A DNA stretch of 64,000 bases from Danxiaibacter sp048498555 (GTDB lineage: Bacteria; Bacteroidota; Bacteroidia; Chitinophagales; Chitinophagaceae), in the NCBI GenBank assembly GCA_048498555.1, contig JBEHXT010000001.1:372001-436000 (forward strand). Reading direction: 5' to 3'. The notes under the pieces are model-generated. The model worked only from the letters and a program-made list of their open reading frames with translations. It was not told where the DNA came from and ran no database searches. Position 1 is the first letter of the stretch. The number at the start of each line of letters is the position of its first letter. Of this stretch, positions 45,304-54,178 are shown piece after piece. Made by a program: the position numbers and the translations under genes.

Positions 45304-46863
45304 ATGAAAAAAACTACTGCAGGTGTTGCGCTGGCAATGCTCCTATCCCCCATCATTTCCTTTTCGCAGGAAAAAATTGACAATGAGGCCATTCAGAGAA
45401 TAAGAAAAGAAGGGCTGGAAAATTCGAAAGTGATGGACATTGCCTTCCATCTTACAGATGTTAGCGGGCCAAGATTGACCAATTCTCCCGGATATATGCG
45501 CGCCGCTAATTATGCAAAAGAAGCACTGCAAAAATGGGGGCTTACAAATGCCGCAATAGACCCGTGGGGTGAGTTTGGCAAAGGCTGGAACCTGGAAAAA
45601 TCTTACGTGGCAATGACCGCACCTTATTACAAGCCTTTGATCGCCTATCCCAAAGCCTGGTGCAGCGGAACCGGACAGTTGAAGAATGCAGAAATACTGG
45701 TGATAAAAGCAAAAGACTCAACCGCCCTTGCTGATTACAAAGGCAAACTGGCAGGCAAGATCATTATTATGGACCGGGATGATGTTTATAAACAAAGCTT
45801 TAAAGCAGACGCTGTAAGGTACAGTGATGCTACACTAGACTCCATGGCTGAGGCTAAGGCAGGCAAACCCTTGGATGCGGAAGAAGCGCGCAAAAGAAGA
45901 GAGCAGATGATGAATACGTTTCGCGCACAACAACGCCTTAGCATGTTGATTAAAAATATGGCTAAGGAAGAAGGCGCAGTTGCTATTTTAAGTGTTGGTA
46001 ATAAGAATCATGATGGCACTTTGTTTACACAAGGCGGTGGTTCTTACAAAGGGTCTGATCCGGAAAATTTCCTAGACATCATGCTAAGCATTGAAGATTA
46101 TATGAGCATTGTAAGACTAACAAATGCTGGATATCCGGTTAAGCTGGATGTTGATGTAAAAGTATCTTTTCAAACAAAAGACCTCCAGGGATATAATGTG
46201 CTGGCAGAAATTCCCGGCACCGATCCAAAATTAAAGAATGAAATAGTAATGCTTGGCGCACACCTTGATTCCTGGCATACCGCAACGGGTGCAACAGATA
46301 ACGCCGCGGGAAGCGCAGTAATGATGGAAGCAGTACGCATTATTAAAAGCCTCAGTCTTAAACCGAAGAGAACTATCCGCATTGCATTGTGGAGTGGAGA
46401 AGAAGAAGGTTTGCTTGGTTCAAGAGGATATGTAAAGAAAACATTCGCAGATCCTGCAACCATGCAACTGTTGCCCGCTCATGAAAAGCTATCTGCATAC
46501 TATAACATTGATAACGGCACTGGAAAGATAAGAGGTATTTATCTGCAGGGAAATGAAGCGTGCAGAAACATATTCGCCAAATGGTTTGAGCCGTTTAACG
46601 ACCTCGGTGCTAAAACCGTAACCATTAACAATACTGCTGGTACAGATCACCAATCATTTGACGCTGTTGGATTACCTGGCTTCCAGTTTATCCAGGATCC
46701 GATTGAGTATAACGAACGTACACACCACAGCAATATGGATACTTATGACCACCTGATCGCTGACGATTTAAAACAAATAGCTACCATTGTAGCTTCCTTT
46801 GTTTACAACACCGCTCAGCGCGAAGAGAAAATGCCGAGGAAAGAATTGCCAAAGGCGAAGTAG
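45304..46863 (+). CDS. M28 family zinc aminopeptidase, exported
   Basis: The product has 519 residues from the ATG at 45304 (MKKTTAGVALAMLL), which starts a clean signal peptide; the open frame upstream is repeat-encoded and rejected. A protease-associated domain (about 130-300) with KGKLAGKIIIMDRDD precedes the M28 domain. Zinc ligands are seen in GAHLDSWHTATGATDNAAG (His, bridging Asp), SGEEEGLLGSRGY (catalytic Glu, ligand Glu), YNIDNGTG and YNERTHHSNMD. It likely degrades extracellular peptides. The stop codon TAG is part of an inverted repeat arm. Confidence 0.93.
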   Translation: MKKTTAGVALAMLLSPIISFSQEKIDNEAIQRIRKEGLENSKVMDIAFHLTDVSGPRLTNSPGYMRAANYAKEALQKWGLTNAAIDPWGEFGKGWNLEKSYVAMTAPYYKPLIAYPKAWCSGTGQLKNAEILVIKAKDSTALADYKGKLAGKIIIMDRDDVYKQSFKADAVRYSDATLDSMAEAKAGKPLDAEEARKRREQMMNTFRAQQRLSMLIKNMAKEEGAVAILSVGNKNHDGTLFTQGGGSYKGSDPENFLDIMLSIEDYMSIVRLTNAGYPVKLDVDVKVSFQTKDLQGYNVLAEIPGTDPKLKNEIVMLGAHLDSWHTATGATDNAAGSAVMMEAVRIIKSLSLKPKRTIRIALWSGEEEGLLGSRGYVKKTFADPATMQLLPAHEKLSAYYNIDNGTGKIRGIYLQGNEACRNIFAKWFEPFNDLGAKTVTINNTAGTDHQSFDAVGLPGFQFIQDPIEYNERTHHSNMDTYDHLIADDLKQIATIVASFVYNTAQREEKMPRKELPKAK

Positions 46864-47126
46864 CTGTGAGCAATCAGCTATTAGCTGTCAGCCGTCAGCT
46901 GCCTAATTTTTAGCGGGCTGATAAAAAGCGGCAACCTAAAACTAATTTCATCCTATTGATATAAATGGCAGACGCCGAGAAAGAAAATTCCGGGTAGTTG
47001 ATAACTGTGAGCTATTAACTACCCGGAATTTAGTTTTTTAGCACGCTGATCCATTTATATTGATTTGAATGGCAACAACATCCGGAGGACAAAAGCTGAC
47101 TTCTGATAGCTGATAGCTAATAGCAA
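46861..47126. repeat. Inverted word-repeat spacer around a terminator
   Basis: The left arm at 46861-46902 (TAGCTGTGAGCAATCAGC, TATTAGCTGTCAGCCGTCAGC) includes the stop codon of the M28 gene. The right arm at 47102-47126 has the complement, CTGATAGCTGATAGCTAATAGC. Between them lies the terminator at 46986-47040, whose loop carries a further word, ATAACTGTGAGCTATT. The same word set is at 21611-21645. Confidence 0.85.
46986..47040 (+). terminator. Terminator of the M28 peptidase gene
   Basis: AATTCCGGGTAGTT pairs perfectly with AACTACCCGGAATT (14 bp) around a 27-nt loop, followed by TAGTTTTTTA. The long loop contains a word-repeat insertion, so the original terminator was probably shorter. 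Confidence 0.85.
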
Positions 47127-47198
47127 TTTTTCCCCCAACTTTCAACATTCTGCCCTCCCTTTTTTCCCAGCAGCTTATAAACTCTATATTTGCCGCCT

Positions 47199-49844
47199 AT
47201 GGCAAAAGCTGCTTCTGAAACCCCATTAATGCAACAACATCGCGCCATCAAACAAAAATATCCTGATGCCGTATTGCTGTTTCGTGTGGGTGACTTTTAT
47301 GAAACATTCGGGGAAGATGCTATCGTCGCGTCGCAAGTATTGGGTATTACGTTAACCAAAAGAAACAACGGCTCTCCGTCAAGCAGCGAGCTTGCCGGTT
47401 TTCCGCATCATGCACTAGATACCTATCTGCATAAATTGGTTAAAGCTGGTTATCGCGTTGCCATCTGTGATCAGCTGGAAGATCCAAAACAAGCGAAAGG
47501 TATTGTTAAGCGTGGTGTAACTGAAATGGTAACACCAGGCGTTGCCACCAATGATAAACTTCTTGAACACAATAGCAATAACTTTTTAGCAGGCGTTCAT
47601 TTTAACGATGATGTGCTGGGCATCGCCTTCCTTGATATTTCTACCGGTGAATTTTTTGCGGCAGAAGGAAACCAGGAATACATTGATAAATTACTTCAAA
47701 GCCTTAAGCCTGCGGAAGTTGTTTTTCAGCGCAGCTTTCAGAAACATTTCAAAGAAGTATTCGGAACAAGGTTTTATACCTATACACTCGAAAGCTGGAT
47801 CTTTGATGAAGCCTTCGCTACCGAAAGCTTATTAAAGCATTTTCAAACCCATTCATTAAAAGGGTTTGGAATTGAGAACCTGTCCGCAGCCATTGTTGCT
47901 GCCGGCTCAGTGTTGCATTATCTAAAAGATACGGAGCATCCCAATCTTCAACATATCACTTCTATACAAAGAATTGAGAAAGACGATTATTTATGGATGG
48001 ACCGTTTTACCATCCGCAATCTTGAATTATTGGGCAATGGCACTGAACATGGTAACAATCTTTTAAAAGTATTGGACAATACCGTGAGTCCGATGGGAGC
48101 AAGATTGTTGAAAAGATGGACCATCCTTCCATTAAAAGATGTAAAGAAAATAAACGAGCGGCTTGACCTTGTTGAATATTTTATAAAAGATGTAGAAGCA
48201 CGTAAGCAGTTGCATCATTTTACTAAGCAATGCGGAGATGTGGAAAGGCTTGTGAGCAAGATTCCGATGAAGAAGATCAATCCACGCGAAGTAATACAGC
48301 TTGCAAAAGGGTTGCATCAAACTGAGCTCATCAGGCAGATCGCTCTTTCTTCAGGAAATGAATATTTAAAACGGCTCGGCGACGCATTGAATCCCTGCAA
48401 TTACATCTTTGAAAAAATCAATAAAGAAATAGTTGAAGCTCCTCCTGTAGCTGCCAACAAAGGTGGTGTGGTAAGAGAAGGCATACATGCAGAATTGGAT
48501 GATTTAAGAAAGATTGCATCTGGCGGAAAAGAATATCTCATCAACATACAACAACATGAAGCTGAGAAAACCGGGATCAGTTCTTTAAAAATTGCATTCA
48601 ACAATGTTTTTGGCTACTACCTTGAAGTAACCAATTCGCATAAAAGTAAAGTACCGGCCGAATGGATGCGAAAACAAACACTGGCCAATGCGGAACGATA
48701 TATTACACCTGAGCTAAAAGAATACGAAGAAAAAATTACCGGCGCGGAAGATAAAATCCTGGCAATTGAAATTGAATTGTACGATAAGCTATTGCTTGAG
48801 CTGCAGGACTATATTGCCCCAATCCAGGTAAATGGAAATATATTGGCGATACTTGATTGCCTGCTTTGTTTTGCTGACAATGCACTTCATTACAATTACA
48901 AAAAGCCGGAAATTCATGATGGCCTTGAACTTCAATTAATCAAGAGCCGCCACCCGGTTATAGAACGCAATCTTCCGATTGGCGAAGCTTATATTGATAA
49001 TAATATTCTTCTGAACCCGGCAGAGCAACAGGTGATTATTCTCACCGGGCCGAATATGAGTGGTAAAAGCGCCATTTTGCGCCAGACAGCCTTAATTACC
49101 TTAATGGCTCATATGGGTAGCTTTGTTCCCGCAGAGGTGGCGAGGGTGCCGCTTACCGACAAGATATTTACACGTGTAGGCGCCAGTGATAACCTGAGTG
49201 GAGGCGAAAGTACATTCATGGTTGAAATGAACGAAACTGCCAGCATTATCAACAACGTATCGCAACGAAGCTTGATTTTACTGGATGAGATTGGACGCGG
49301 GACTTCAACGTATGATGGCATTTCCATTGCATGGAGCATAGTTGAATATTTGCATGGCTCTCATGCAGCACCAAAAACTTTATTTGCGACACACTATCAT
49401 GAGCTGAATGAATTGGAGAATAAGTTGCCTCGTGTAAAAAACTATCACGTTACCAACAAGGAAGTTGGCAACAAAATCATCTTCCTCAGAAAGCTTGCTC
49501 CCGGCGGAAGCACGCATAGCTTTGGTATACATGTGGCTAAAATGGCGGGCATGCCGCCATCGTTAATTGATCGTGCGAATGAAATCTTAAAGCAATTAGA
49601 AGATAAACATGTTGACGAATCAGCTGAACCAACCGGAACTGAGATAAATACTGCAAGCAAACAACATCATCTTCAAAATAAAATTCAAAAACTGCATGCA
49701 CCGCAAATGCAGCTTTCCATTTTCGATGCCCACAGCGAGACTTTTGATCAGATAAGAACGATTTTGGAAAGCACCGACATTAATCGTCTAACGCCTGTTG
49801 AAGCATTGTTGAAACTGAATGAAATTAAGGGGCTACTTAAATGA
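47199..49844 (+). CDS. mutS: DNA mismatch repair protein MutS
   Basis: The product has 881 residues from the ATG at 47199. DFYETFGEDA near residue 32 is the Phe-x-Glu mismatch-binding motif. Connector, lever and clamp domains follow, and the ATPase has GPNMSGKSAILRQ (Walker A, near 617), STFMVEM, LILLDEIGRGTSTYDG (Walker B) and the ATHYHEL switch. It binds mismatches and starts repair with MutL. A TATATTTG box at 47185-47192 lies six nt before the start, without a clear -33. The stop codon is the first word of an inverted repeat. Confidence 0.98.
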   Translation: MAKAASETPLMQQHRAIKQKYPDAVLLFRVGDFYETFGEDAIVASQVLGITLTKRNNGSPSSSELAGFPHHALDTYLHKLVKAGYRVAICDQLEDPKQAKGIVKRGVTEMVTPGVATNDKLLEHNSNNFLAGVHFNDDVLGIAFLDISTGEFFAAEGNQEYIDKLLQSLKPAEVVFQRSFQKHFKEVFGTRFYTYTLESWIFDEAFATESLLKHFQTHSLKGFGIENLSAAIVAAGSVLHYLKDTEHPNLQHITSIQRIEKDDYLWMDRFTIRNLELLGNGTEHGNNLLKVLDNTVSPMGARLLKRWTILPLKDVKKINERLDLVEYFIKDVEARKQLHHFTKQCGDVERLVSKIPMKKINPREVIQLAKGLHQTELIRQIALSSGNEYLKRLGDALNPCNYIFEKINKEIVEAPPVAANKGGVVREGIHAELDDLRKIASGGKEYLINIQQHEAEKTGISSLKIAFNNVFGYYLEVTNSHKSKVPAEWMRKQTLANAERYITPELKEYEEKITGAEDKILAIEIELYDKLLLELQDYIAPIQVNGNILAILDCLLCFADNALHYNYKKPEIHDGLELQLIKSRHPVIERNLPIGEAYIDNNILLNPAEQQVIILTGPNMSGKSAILRQTALITLMAHMGSFVPAEVARVPLTDKIFTRVGASDNLSGGESTFMVEMNETASIINNVSQRSLILLDEIGRGTSTYDGISIAWSIVEYLHGSHAAPKTLFATHYHELNELENKLPRVKNYHVTNKEVGNKIIFLRKLAPGGSTHSFGIHVAKMAGMPPSLIDRANEILKQLEDKHVDESAEPTGTEINTASKQHHLQNKIQKLHAPQMQLSIFDAHSETFDQIRTILESTDINRLTPVEALLKLNEIKGLLK

Positions 49845-50058
49845 TTTGAGATTTGAGATTTGAAATTTGAGATTTGAGATTATTCTGTACAAAAAACCTC
49901 ACTGCTTGTAGAAGGAATTAGCGTCTTGGAATTAAATATTTGAAAATTGAAAAGGCCCGAAAGTTGGTAAACTTCCGGGCCTTCATATTTAAACAAAGTT
50001 TGAAATTAATTACGTTTTCATCCTAGATAATTTCAAATCTCAAATTTCAAATCTTTAA
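49842..50058. repeat. Inverted word-repeat spacer (GATTTGAGATTTGAAATT words)
   Basis: The left arm at 49842-49882 is made of TGATTTGAGATTTG and TGAAATTTGAGATTTGAG words and includes the mutS stop. The right arm at 50028-50058 reads ATAATTTCAAATCTC and AAATTTCAAATC and ends six nt from the stop of the convergent DUF3467 gene. The terminator at 49952-49982 lies between. The same word set is used at 54179-54413. Confidence 0.85.
49952..49982. terminator. Bidirectional terminator between mutS and DUF3467 gene
   Basis: AAGGCCCGAAAGTT and AACTTCCGGGCCTT form a long stem with one mismatch around GGTA. A-runs and T-runs lie on both sides; the genes are convergent. Confidence 0.9.
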
Positions 50059-50062
50059 TCCG

Positions 50063-50374
50063 TTATGCTTGTGCAGTTGGGCCACCAAAATTCATCGGGA
50101 TCTCTACCTGCTCCAAATCCTGAATTTTTCCATTCAGCTGCTCGTAGCGTTCAACATTTTCTTCCAACGCGCGCATAAAACGTTTTGCATGCATCGGCGT
50201 GAATATTATCCTGGATTTTACCCTGCTTTTAGGAGTACCAGGCATTACGTTTACAAAGTCGATCACAAATTCTGCATGGCTGTGTGTAATAATGGCAAGG
50301 TTAGCATAAGCACCTTCGGCCATCTCTTCGCTTATTTCAATGTTCAGCTGATTGTTCGGTTGTTGTTCGGCCAT
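50063..50374 (-). CDS. DUF3467 family protein
   Basis: The product has 103 residues from the ATG at 50374 (MAEQQPNNQLNIEISEEMAEGAYAN). The conserved core YANLAIITHSHAEFVIDFVNVMPG and SRIIFTPMHAKRFMRALEENVERYE matches DUF3467, a small Bacteroidota/Archaea family of unknown function. No signal peptide. A TACATTTG box on the minus strand (50395-50388) may be its promoter. It is a single gene with its 3' end at a repeat arm. Confidence 0.88.
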   Translation of the reverse strand: MAEQQPNNQLNIEISEEMAEGAYANLAIITHSHAEFVIDFVNVMPGTPKSRVKSRIIFTPMHAKRFMRALEENVERYEQLNGKIQDLEQVEIPMNFGGPTAQA

Positions 50375-50412
50375 AAAATCTTTTAAACAAATGTAGGGCA
50401 AAGATGTAAAGT

Positions 50413-50451
50413 GGTAAAAAAAAGAAAGCCCTCCTTAAGAATAAGGACGGC
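50413..50451 (-). terminator. Terminator of the small lipoprotein gene
   Basis: GCCCTCCTTA (50428-50437) and TAAGGACGGC form a stem with one mismatch; on the minus strand a T-rich run follows (50427-50413). It ends the transcript of the 62-residue lipoprotein. Confidence 0.8.
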
Positions 50452-50557
50452 CTCTAACGATTGCTTGCCATATGAAAAAATTTCAAACTACTTTTCAGCC
50501 GCAAGCTGGCATAACCTCAATATCTATCGCACAAGTAGCTATAAATAAATTAGTTAA

Positions 50558-50746
50558 TTACTTTTTAGTAGTAGTATCAACTTTAGCAGCGTTTGTATCT
50601 ACTTTAGTTGTATCTGGAGCTGGAGTTACTGGAGCAGCAGTTGTGTCTGCTTTTACTGCAGTTGAATCAGTTTTTGTTTCAGTAGATTCGCCAGAACCAC
50701 ATGCAGCGAAAGCGCCGATTGCTAATACGAATAACAGCTTTTTCAT
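50558..50746 (-). CDS. Small Thr/Ala-rich lipoprotein
   Basis: The product has 62 residues: a signal peptide and lipobox AFAAC, then a low-complexity tail rich in Thr, Asp, Ala and Lys (TETKTDSTAVKADTT-type). Such short lipoproteins are common in Bacteroidota and their functions are unknown. It is divergent from the ECF sigma gene and might belong to its regulon, but no shared promoter motif was found. Confidence 0.75.
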   Translation of the reverse strand: MKKLLFVLAIGAFAACGSGESTETKTDSTAVKADTTAAPVTPAPDTTKVDTNAAKVDTTTKK

Positions 50747-50892
50747 TTTGTTGAATGTTTTTGTGAGTGAATTTTATATTTATACCAAAACGAAAGAAAG
50801 GTAACCTTGGGGTCACCCTTTTTTTTAAAAAAATTTTTGAGGCACCATTTTGGGTTACTTTTACGCCCAATCCGGTATTAAAATAGGAACCA

Positions 50893-51459
50893 GTGAAACT
50901 AGATAGTAACGAACAATTTTTACTTAGAGGTTTAGCGAATAACGACACAAAGGCCATCGACACTATATATAAGGATAACTTTAATATGGTGCAGGCATTA
51001 ATCCTGAACAACAACGGAACCTATGATGATGCAAGAGATATTTTTCAGGAAGCTGTTATAACCCTCTACGAAAAGGCGAAAAGCGATTCTTTTGTTTTAA
51101 CGTGCCAGATAAAAACATATATCTATTCCGTTTGCAGAAGGCTTTGGTTGAAGCGGTTACAACAAATGGGAAGATATACAGGGCAAATTGAAAGCCTTGA
51201 AGAAACGGTTCCTGTTGAAGAAGATCTTGAATTTCATGAAAAAAGAAATGCCGATTTTGCAATAATGGAAAGAGCCCTTAACAGCCTGGGAGAACCCTGC
51301 AAAGGTCTGTTGGAAGCCTACTACTTACAGAAAAAAGGCATGACTGAAATAGCGCAGGATTTTGGTTATACAAATGCAGATAATGCAAAGAACCAGAAAT
51401 ATAAATGCCTGATGCGTCTCAAAAAGTTATTCTTTGCTCAATATAACATTGGAGAATAG
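50893..51459 (+). CDS. ECF-type sigma factor paired with a protease
   Basis: The product has 188 residues, starting at GTG 50893 (MKLDSNEQFLLRGL). Region 2 is at about 10-85 (FNMVQALILNNNGTYDDARDIFQEAVITLYEKAKS, with the aromatic and acidic core) and region 4 at about 125-185 (LLEAYYLQKKGMTEIAQDFGYTNADNAKNQKYKCLMRLKKLF). Only one nt separates its stop from the GTG/ATG start of the next gene, so translation is coupled. The downstream membrane protein probably holds it inactive. TACTTTTACG before the gene resembles a promoter only loosely. Confidence 0.9.
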   Translation: MKLDSNEQFLLRGLANNDTKAIDTIYKDNFNMVQALILNNNGTYDDARDIFQEAVITLYEKAKSDSFVLTCQIKTYIYSVCRRLWLKRLQQMGRYTGQIESLEETVPVEEDLEFHEKRNADFAIMERALNSLGEPCKGLLEAYYLQKKGMTEIAQDFGYTNADNAKNQKYKCLMRLKKLFFAQYNIGE

Positions 51460-51461
51460 TG

Positions 51462-52571
51462 ATGGAAGACATTGTTTTATTAAATACCATCGAGCGATAC
51501 CTCAGCGGTGATATGCTCCCCGAAGAAAAAGCCTATTTTGAACAACTAAGGAAAAATACTCCGGAAATTGATCAGATGGTGGTTGAACACAAGTTATTTC
51601 TTCATCAAATTGAAGAATATGCTGCGCATCGTGACCTTAAACACGCCTTGATTGAAAGCCATACCAGGCTTATTGAAAAGGGTGATATCAATGAAGGTGA
51701 AGATGTTCCGGCCAGAGGAAAAGTTGTTCAGCTCTTCCACAGATATAAAAAGGTTACTGCTATCGCGGCATCTATTGCCGGTGTTACGGCAGTGATAATC
51801 AGTGGCATGGTTGCGCTGCTTTCTCCTTCAGTCAATCATTCTCAGTTACAGCAATTAAGTGGTGATATTGAGCAAATCAAACAGGTTCAACGTTACCAGG
51901 GAAATAAGATCAATGAACTGGGCAACTCTACCATTCCTGAAAACATCAAAGTATTGAGCAGTGGTACCGCATTTTTAATTGATGCAAAAGGTTATCTGAT
52001 TACCAACGCACACGTATTGAAAGGCTCCGGTGCTATCGTTGTAAATAACAAAGGACAGGAATACATTGCCAAAATCGTTCATATCGATCAGACAAAAGAT
52101 TTAGCGATCCTGAAAATAAACGACAAAGATTTTAAGCCATTTGGCTCATTGCCTTACGGTATTAAAAAAGGAAGCGTAGACCTGGGAGAGGAACTGTTCA
52201 CACTTGGTTACCCTCGTGATGAAGCAGTTTACAACTTGGGTTATCTGAGTGCTGCAAGTGGCTTTAACGGCGACACAGCAAGTTACCAGCTTTCTCTTAC
52301 GGTAAACCCGGGTAACTCAGGCGGTCCGATCTTTAACAGGAACGGAGAAGTTGTGGGCGTAATCAGCACGCGTCAAACCAGCGCAGAAGGTGTTGTTTTT
52401 GCTATCAAATCGCAGGGCATCTTTTCTATGGTGAACGAGCTGAAGAAATCTGACAGCTCTATGTCTAAAATAAAAGTGCCGGTTTCAACTTCACTTAAGG
52501 GAGTTGACAGGGTAAAACAAATTAAAGAAGTGTCAGACTGTGTGTTCCTTGTAAAAGCTTACAACCAATAA
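51462..52571 (+). CDS. Membrane-anchored trypsin-like protease, putative anti-sigma factor
   Basis: The product has 369 residues from the ATG at 51462 (a GTG at 51459 overlaps the sigma stop). A cytoplasmic helical part (about 1-95, ERYLSGDMLPEEKAYFEQLRKNTPEIDQ) resembles zinc-free anti-sigma domains of Bacteroidota. One membrane segment (about 98-121) and a periplasmic chymotrypsin/HtrA-like protease follow: TNAHV (His near 182), KDLAIL (Asp near 214) and NPGNSGGP (Ser near 285) give an intact triad. No PDZ domain is present. I infer that the protein holds the sigma factor and senses or cleaves envelope proteins. Confidence 0.8.
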   Translation: MEDIVLLNTIERYLSGDMLPEEKAYFEQLRKNTPEIDQMVVEHKLFLHQIEEYAAHRDLKHALIESHTRLIEKGDINEGEDVPARGKVVQLFHRYKKVTAIAASIAGVTAVIISGMVALLSPSVNHSQLQQLSGDIEQIKQVQRYQGNKINELGNSTIPENIKVLSSGTAFLIDAKGYLITNAHVLKGSGAIVVNNKGQEYIAKIVHIDQTKDLAILKINDKDFKPFGSLPYGIKKGSVDLGEELFTLGYPRDEAVYNLGYLSAASGFNGDTASYQLSLTVNPGNSGGPIFNRNGEVVGVISTRQTSAEGVVFAIKSQGIFSMVNELKKSDSSMSKIKVPVSTSLKGVDRVKQIKEVSDCVFLVKAYNQ

Positions 52572-52606
52572 TACAACGCCTGGCGTTATATCAAAATAAT
52601 ATCAAC

Positions 52607-52638
52607 AAAAAAGTTGTCGTTAACAAGACAACTTTTTT
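52607..52638 (+). terminator. Terminator of the sigma-protease operon
   Basis: AAAAAAGTTGTC and GACAACTTTTTT form a perfect 12-bp stem around an 8-nt loop, 36 nt after the protease stop. A small inverted repeat, AACGCC-T-GGCGTT, precedes it at 52575-52587. Confidence 0.9.
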
Positions 52639-52689
52639 GCTTTTTAGATGAGGCTATTTTTATTCAGCCATCCCCTACATTCAATAAAA

Positions 52690-52709
52690 ATGCCCCGTTT
52701 CCGGAGCAT
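52690..52709 (-). terminator. ffh terminator
   Basis: ATGCCCCG, loop TTTC, then CGGAGCAT form a stem with one mismatch; on the minus strand a run of five T follows. It lies about 95 nt beyond the ffh stop, with word repeats in between. Confidence 0.8.
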
Positions 52710-52740
52710 CCTTACATCGATTATCGTAGATCAGAAGTTT

Positions 52741-52802
52741 CACCTCACGCCTTATACCTCAAGCCTTACATCTAACACCGTATATCTAACATCGTACATT
52801 GA
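52741..52802. repeat. Word repeats between ffh stop and its terminator
   Basis: Words CACGCCTTATACCTCAAGCC, TTACATCTAACACCG, TATATCTAACATCG and TACATTGAG lie here. The array ends two nt from the ffh stop codon. Complementary word forms occur at 24493-24530 (GTACGATGTAGG) and 45103-45130 (AAGGTATGAGGCTTAAGGC). Confidence 0.7.
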
Positions 52803-52803
52803 G

Positions 52804-54132
52804 TTATCGTCTCATTCCGGGCATTTTTCCTCCAAATCCCATCGGCATTTTGTTCATCATTTTCATCATTTGGCGCATTTGATCAAATTGCTTCATGAAT
52901 GCATTTACATCACCTATATCCTTGCCACAACCTTTTGCAATGCGGACTTTTCTTTTTTGATCAATAAGATCGGGATTTCCCCTTTCTTCAGGCGTCATCG
53001 ACTGAATGATCGCTTCAACGCCTTTAAATGCATCGTCGCTAATATCCACATCTTTGATCGCTTTACCAACGCCGGGAATCATTCCCATCAGGTCTTTAAG
53101 GTTACCCATTTTCTTAATCTGCTGCAGTTGATCAAGAAAATCCTGGAAATCAAACTGATTCTTACGAATCTTCTTTTCAAGCTTTTTAGCCTGCTCTTCA
53201 TCAAACTGGGCCTGTGCTTTTTCTACCAGCGTAGCAATATCACCCATGCCCAGGATACGTTGAGCCATACGATCCGGATAGAACACATCAAGTGTTTCCA
53301 TCTTCTCGCCACTGCTCACAAATTTAATGGGCTTGTTGACCGTATACTTAATAGAAAGCGCTGCACCACCGCGTGTATCACCATCCAGCTTGGTTAAAAC
53401 AACACCGCTGAAATCCAGCCTGTCATTAAATGCTTTTGCTGTGTTTACCGCATCCTGGCCGGTCATAGAATCCACAACAAATAAAATTTCAGATGGATTC
53501 ACTGCCGCTTTAATGTTGGCAACTTCAGTCATCATCGCTTCGTCGATCGCTAAACGGCCGGCAGTATCGATGATGATTACATTTTTATTCTTGCTTTTTG
53601 CTTCTTTTATCGCGTTTTGTGCAATGGCAACGGCATCTTTGTTCTCACGCTCACTGTAAATATCAACGCCGATCTGCTCAGCCAGCACAGTCAGCTGATC
53701 AATCGCCGCAGGGCGATAAATATCTGCTGCAACCAACAAAGGAGATTTGCCTTTTTGCGTTTTCAGGTAGTTGGCCAATTTGCCGCTAAAAGTGGTTTTA
53801 CCGCTACCCTGAAGGCCTGCAATAAGGATAATGGCGGGATTTCCTGAAATATCAAAGCCGGCTTCAGTGCCACCCATCAATTCCGTAAGCTCATCCTGCA
53901 CAATTTTCACCATTAACTGGCCGGGGCTGATAGCATTCAACACCTTTTCACCAATGGCGGTATCCTTTACTTTATCAGTAAATTCTTTGGCAATTTTATA
54001 GTTAACGTCGGCATCGATCAGCGCCCTGCGAATATCCTTTACCGTATTGGCAATGTTTAGCTCATTGATCTTCGCTTCACCCTTCAGGTTTTTAAAGGCG
54101 GTCTCTAACCGTTCTGTAAGATTATTAAACAT
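52804..54132 (-). CDS. ffh: Signal recognition particle protein Ffh
   Basis: The product has 442 residues with N, G and M domains in order. GLQGSGKTTFSGKLANYL (P-loop near 107), DTAGRLAIDEAMM, TKLDGDTRGGAALS and GMGD mark the SRP GTPase. The M domain from about 300 contains the RNA-binding block PEERGNPDLIDQKRKVRIAKGCG and a Met-rich end (QMMKMMNKMPMGFGGKM). It binds 4.5S RNA and signal sequences for co-translational targeting. A TATATTTG box lies upstream (54178-54171). Confidence 0.98.
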   Translation of the reverse strand: MFNNLTERLETAFKNLKGEAKINELNIANTVKDIRRALIDADVNYKIAKEFTDKVKDTAIGEKVLNAISPGQLMVKIVQDELTELMGGTEAGFDISGNPAIILIAGLQGSGKTTFSGKLANYLKTQKGKSPLLVAADIYRPAAIDQLTVLAEQIGVDIYSERENKDAVAIAQNAIKEAKSKNKNVIIIDTAGRLAIDEAMMTEVANIKAAVNPSEILFVVDSMTGQDAVNTAKAFNDRLDFSGVVLTKLDGDTRGGAALSIKYTVNKPIKFVSSGEKMETLDVFYPDRMAQRILGMGDIATLVEKAQAQFDEEQAKKLEKKIRKNQFDFQDFLDQLQQIKKMGNLKDLMGMIPGVGKAIKDVDISDDAFKGVEAIIQSMTPEERGNPDLIDQKRKVRIAKGCGKDIGDVNAFMKQFDQMRQMMKMMNKMPMGFGGKMPGMRR

Positions 54133-54178
54133 GTATTGTGATTAATAATTAATTTGACTTATTTGGGCTGCAAATATA

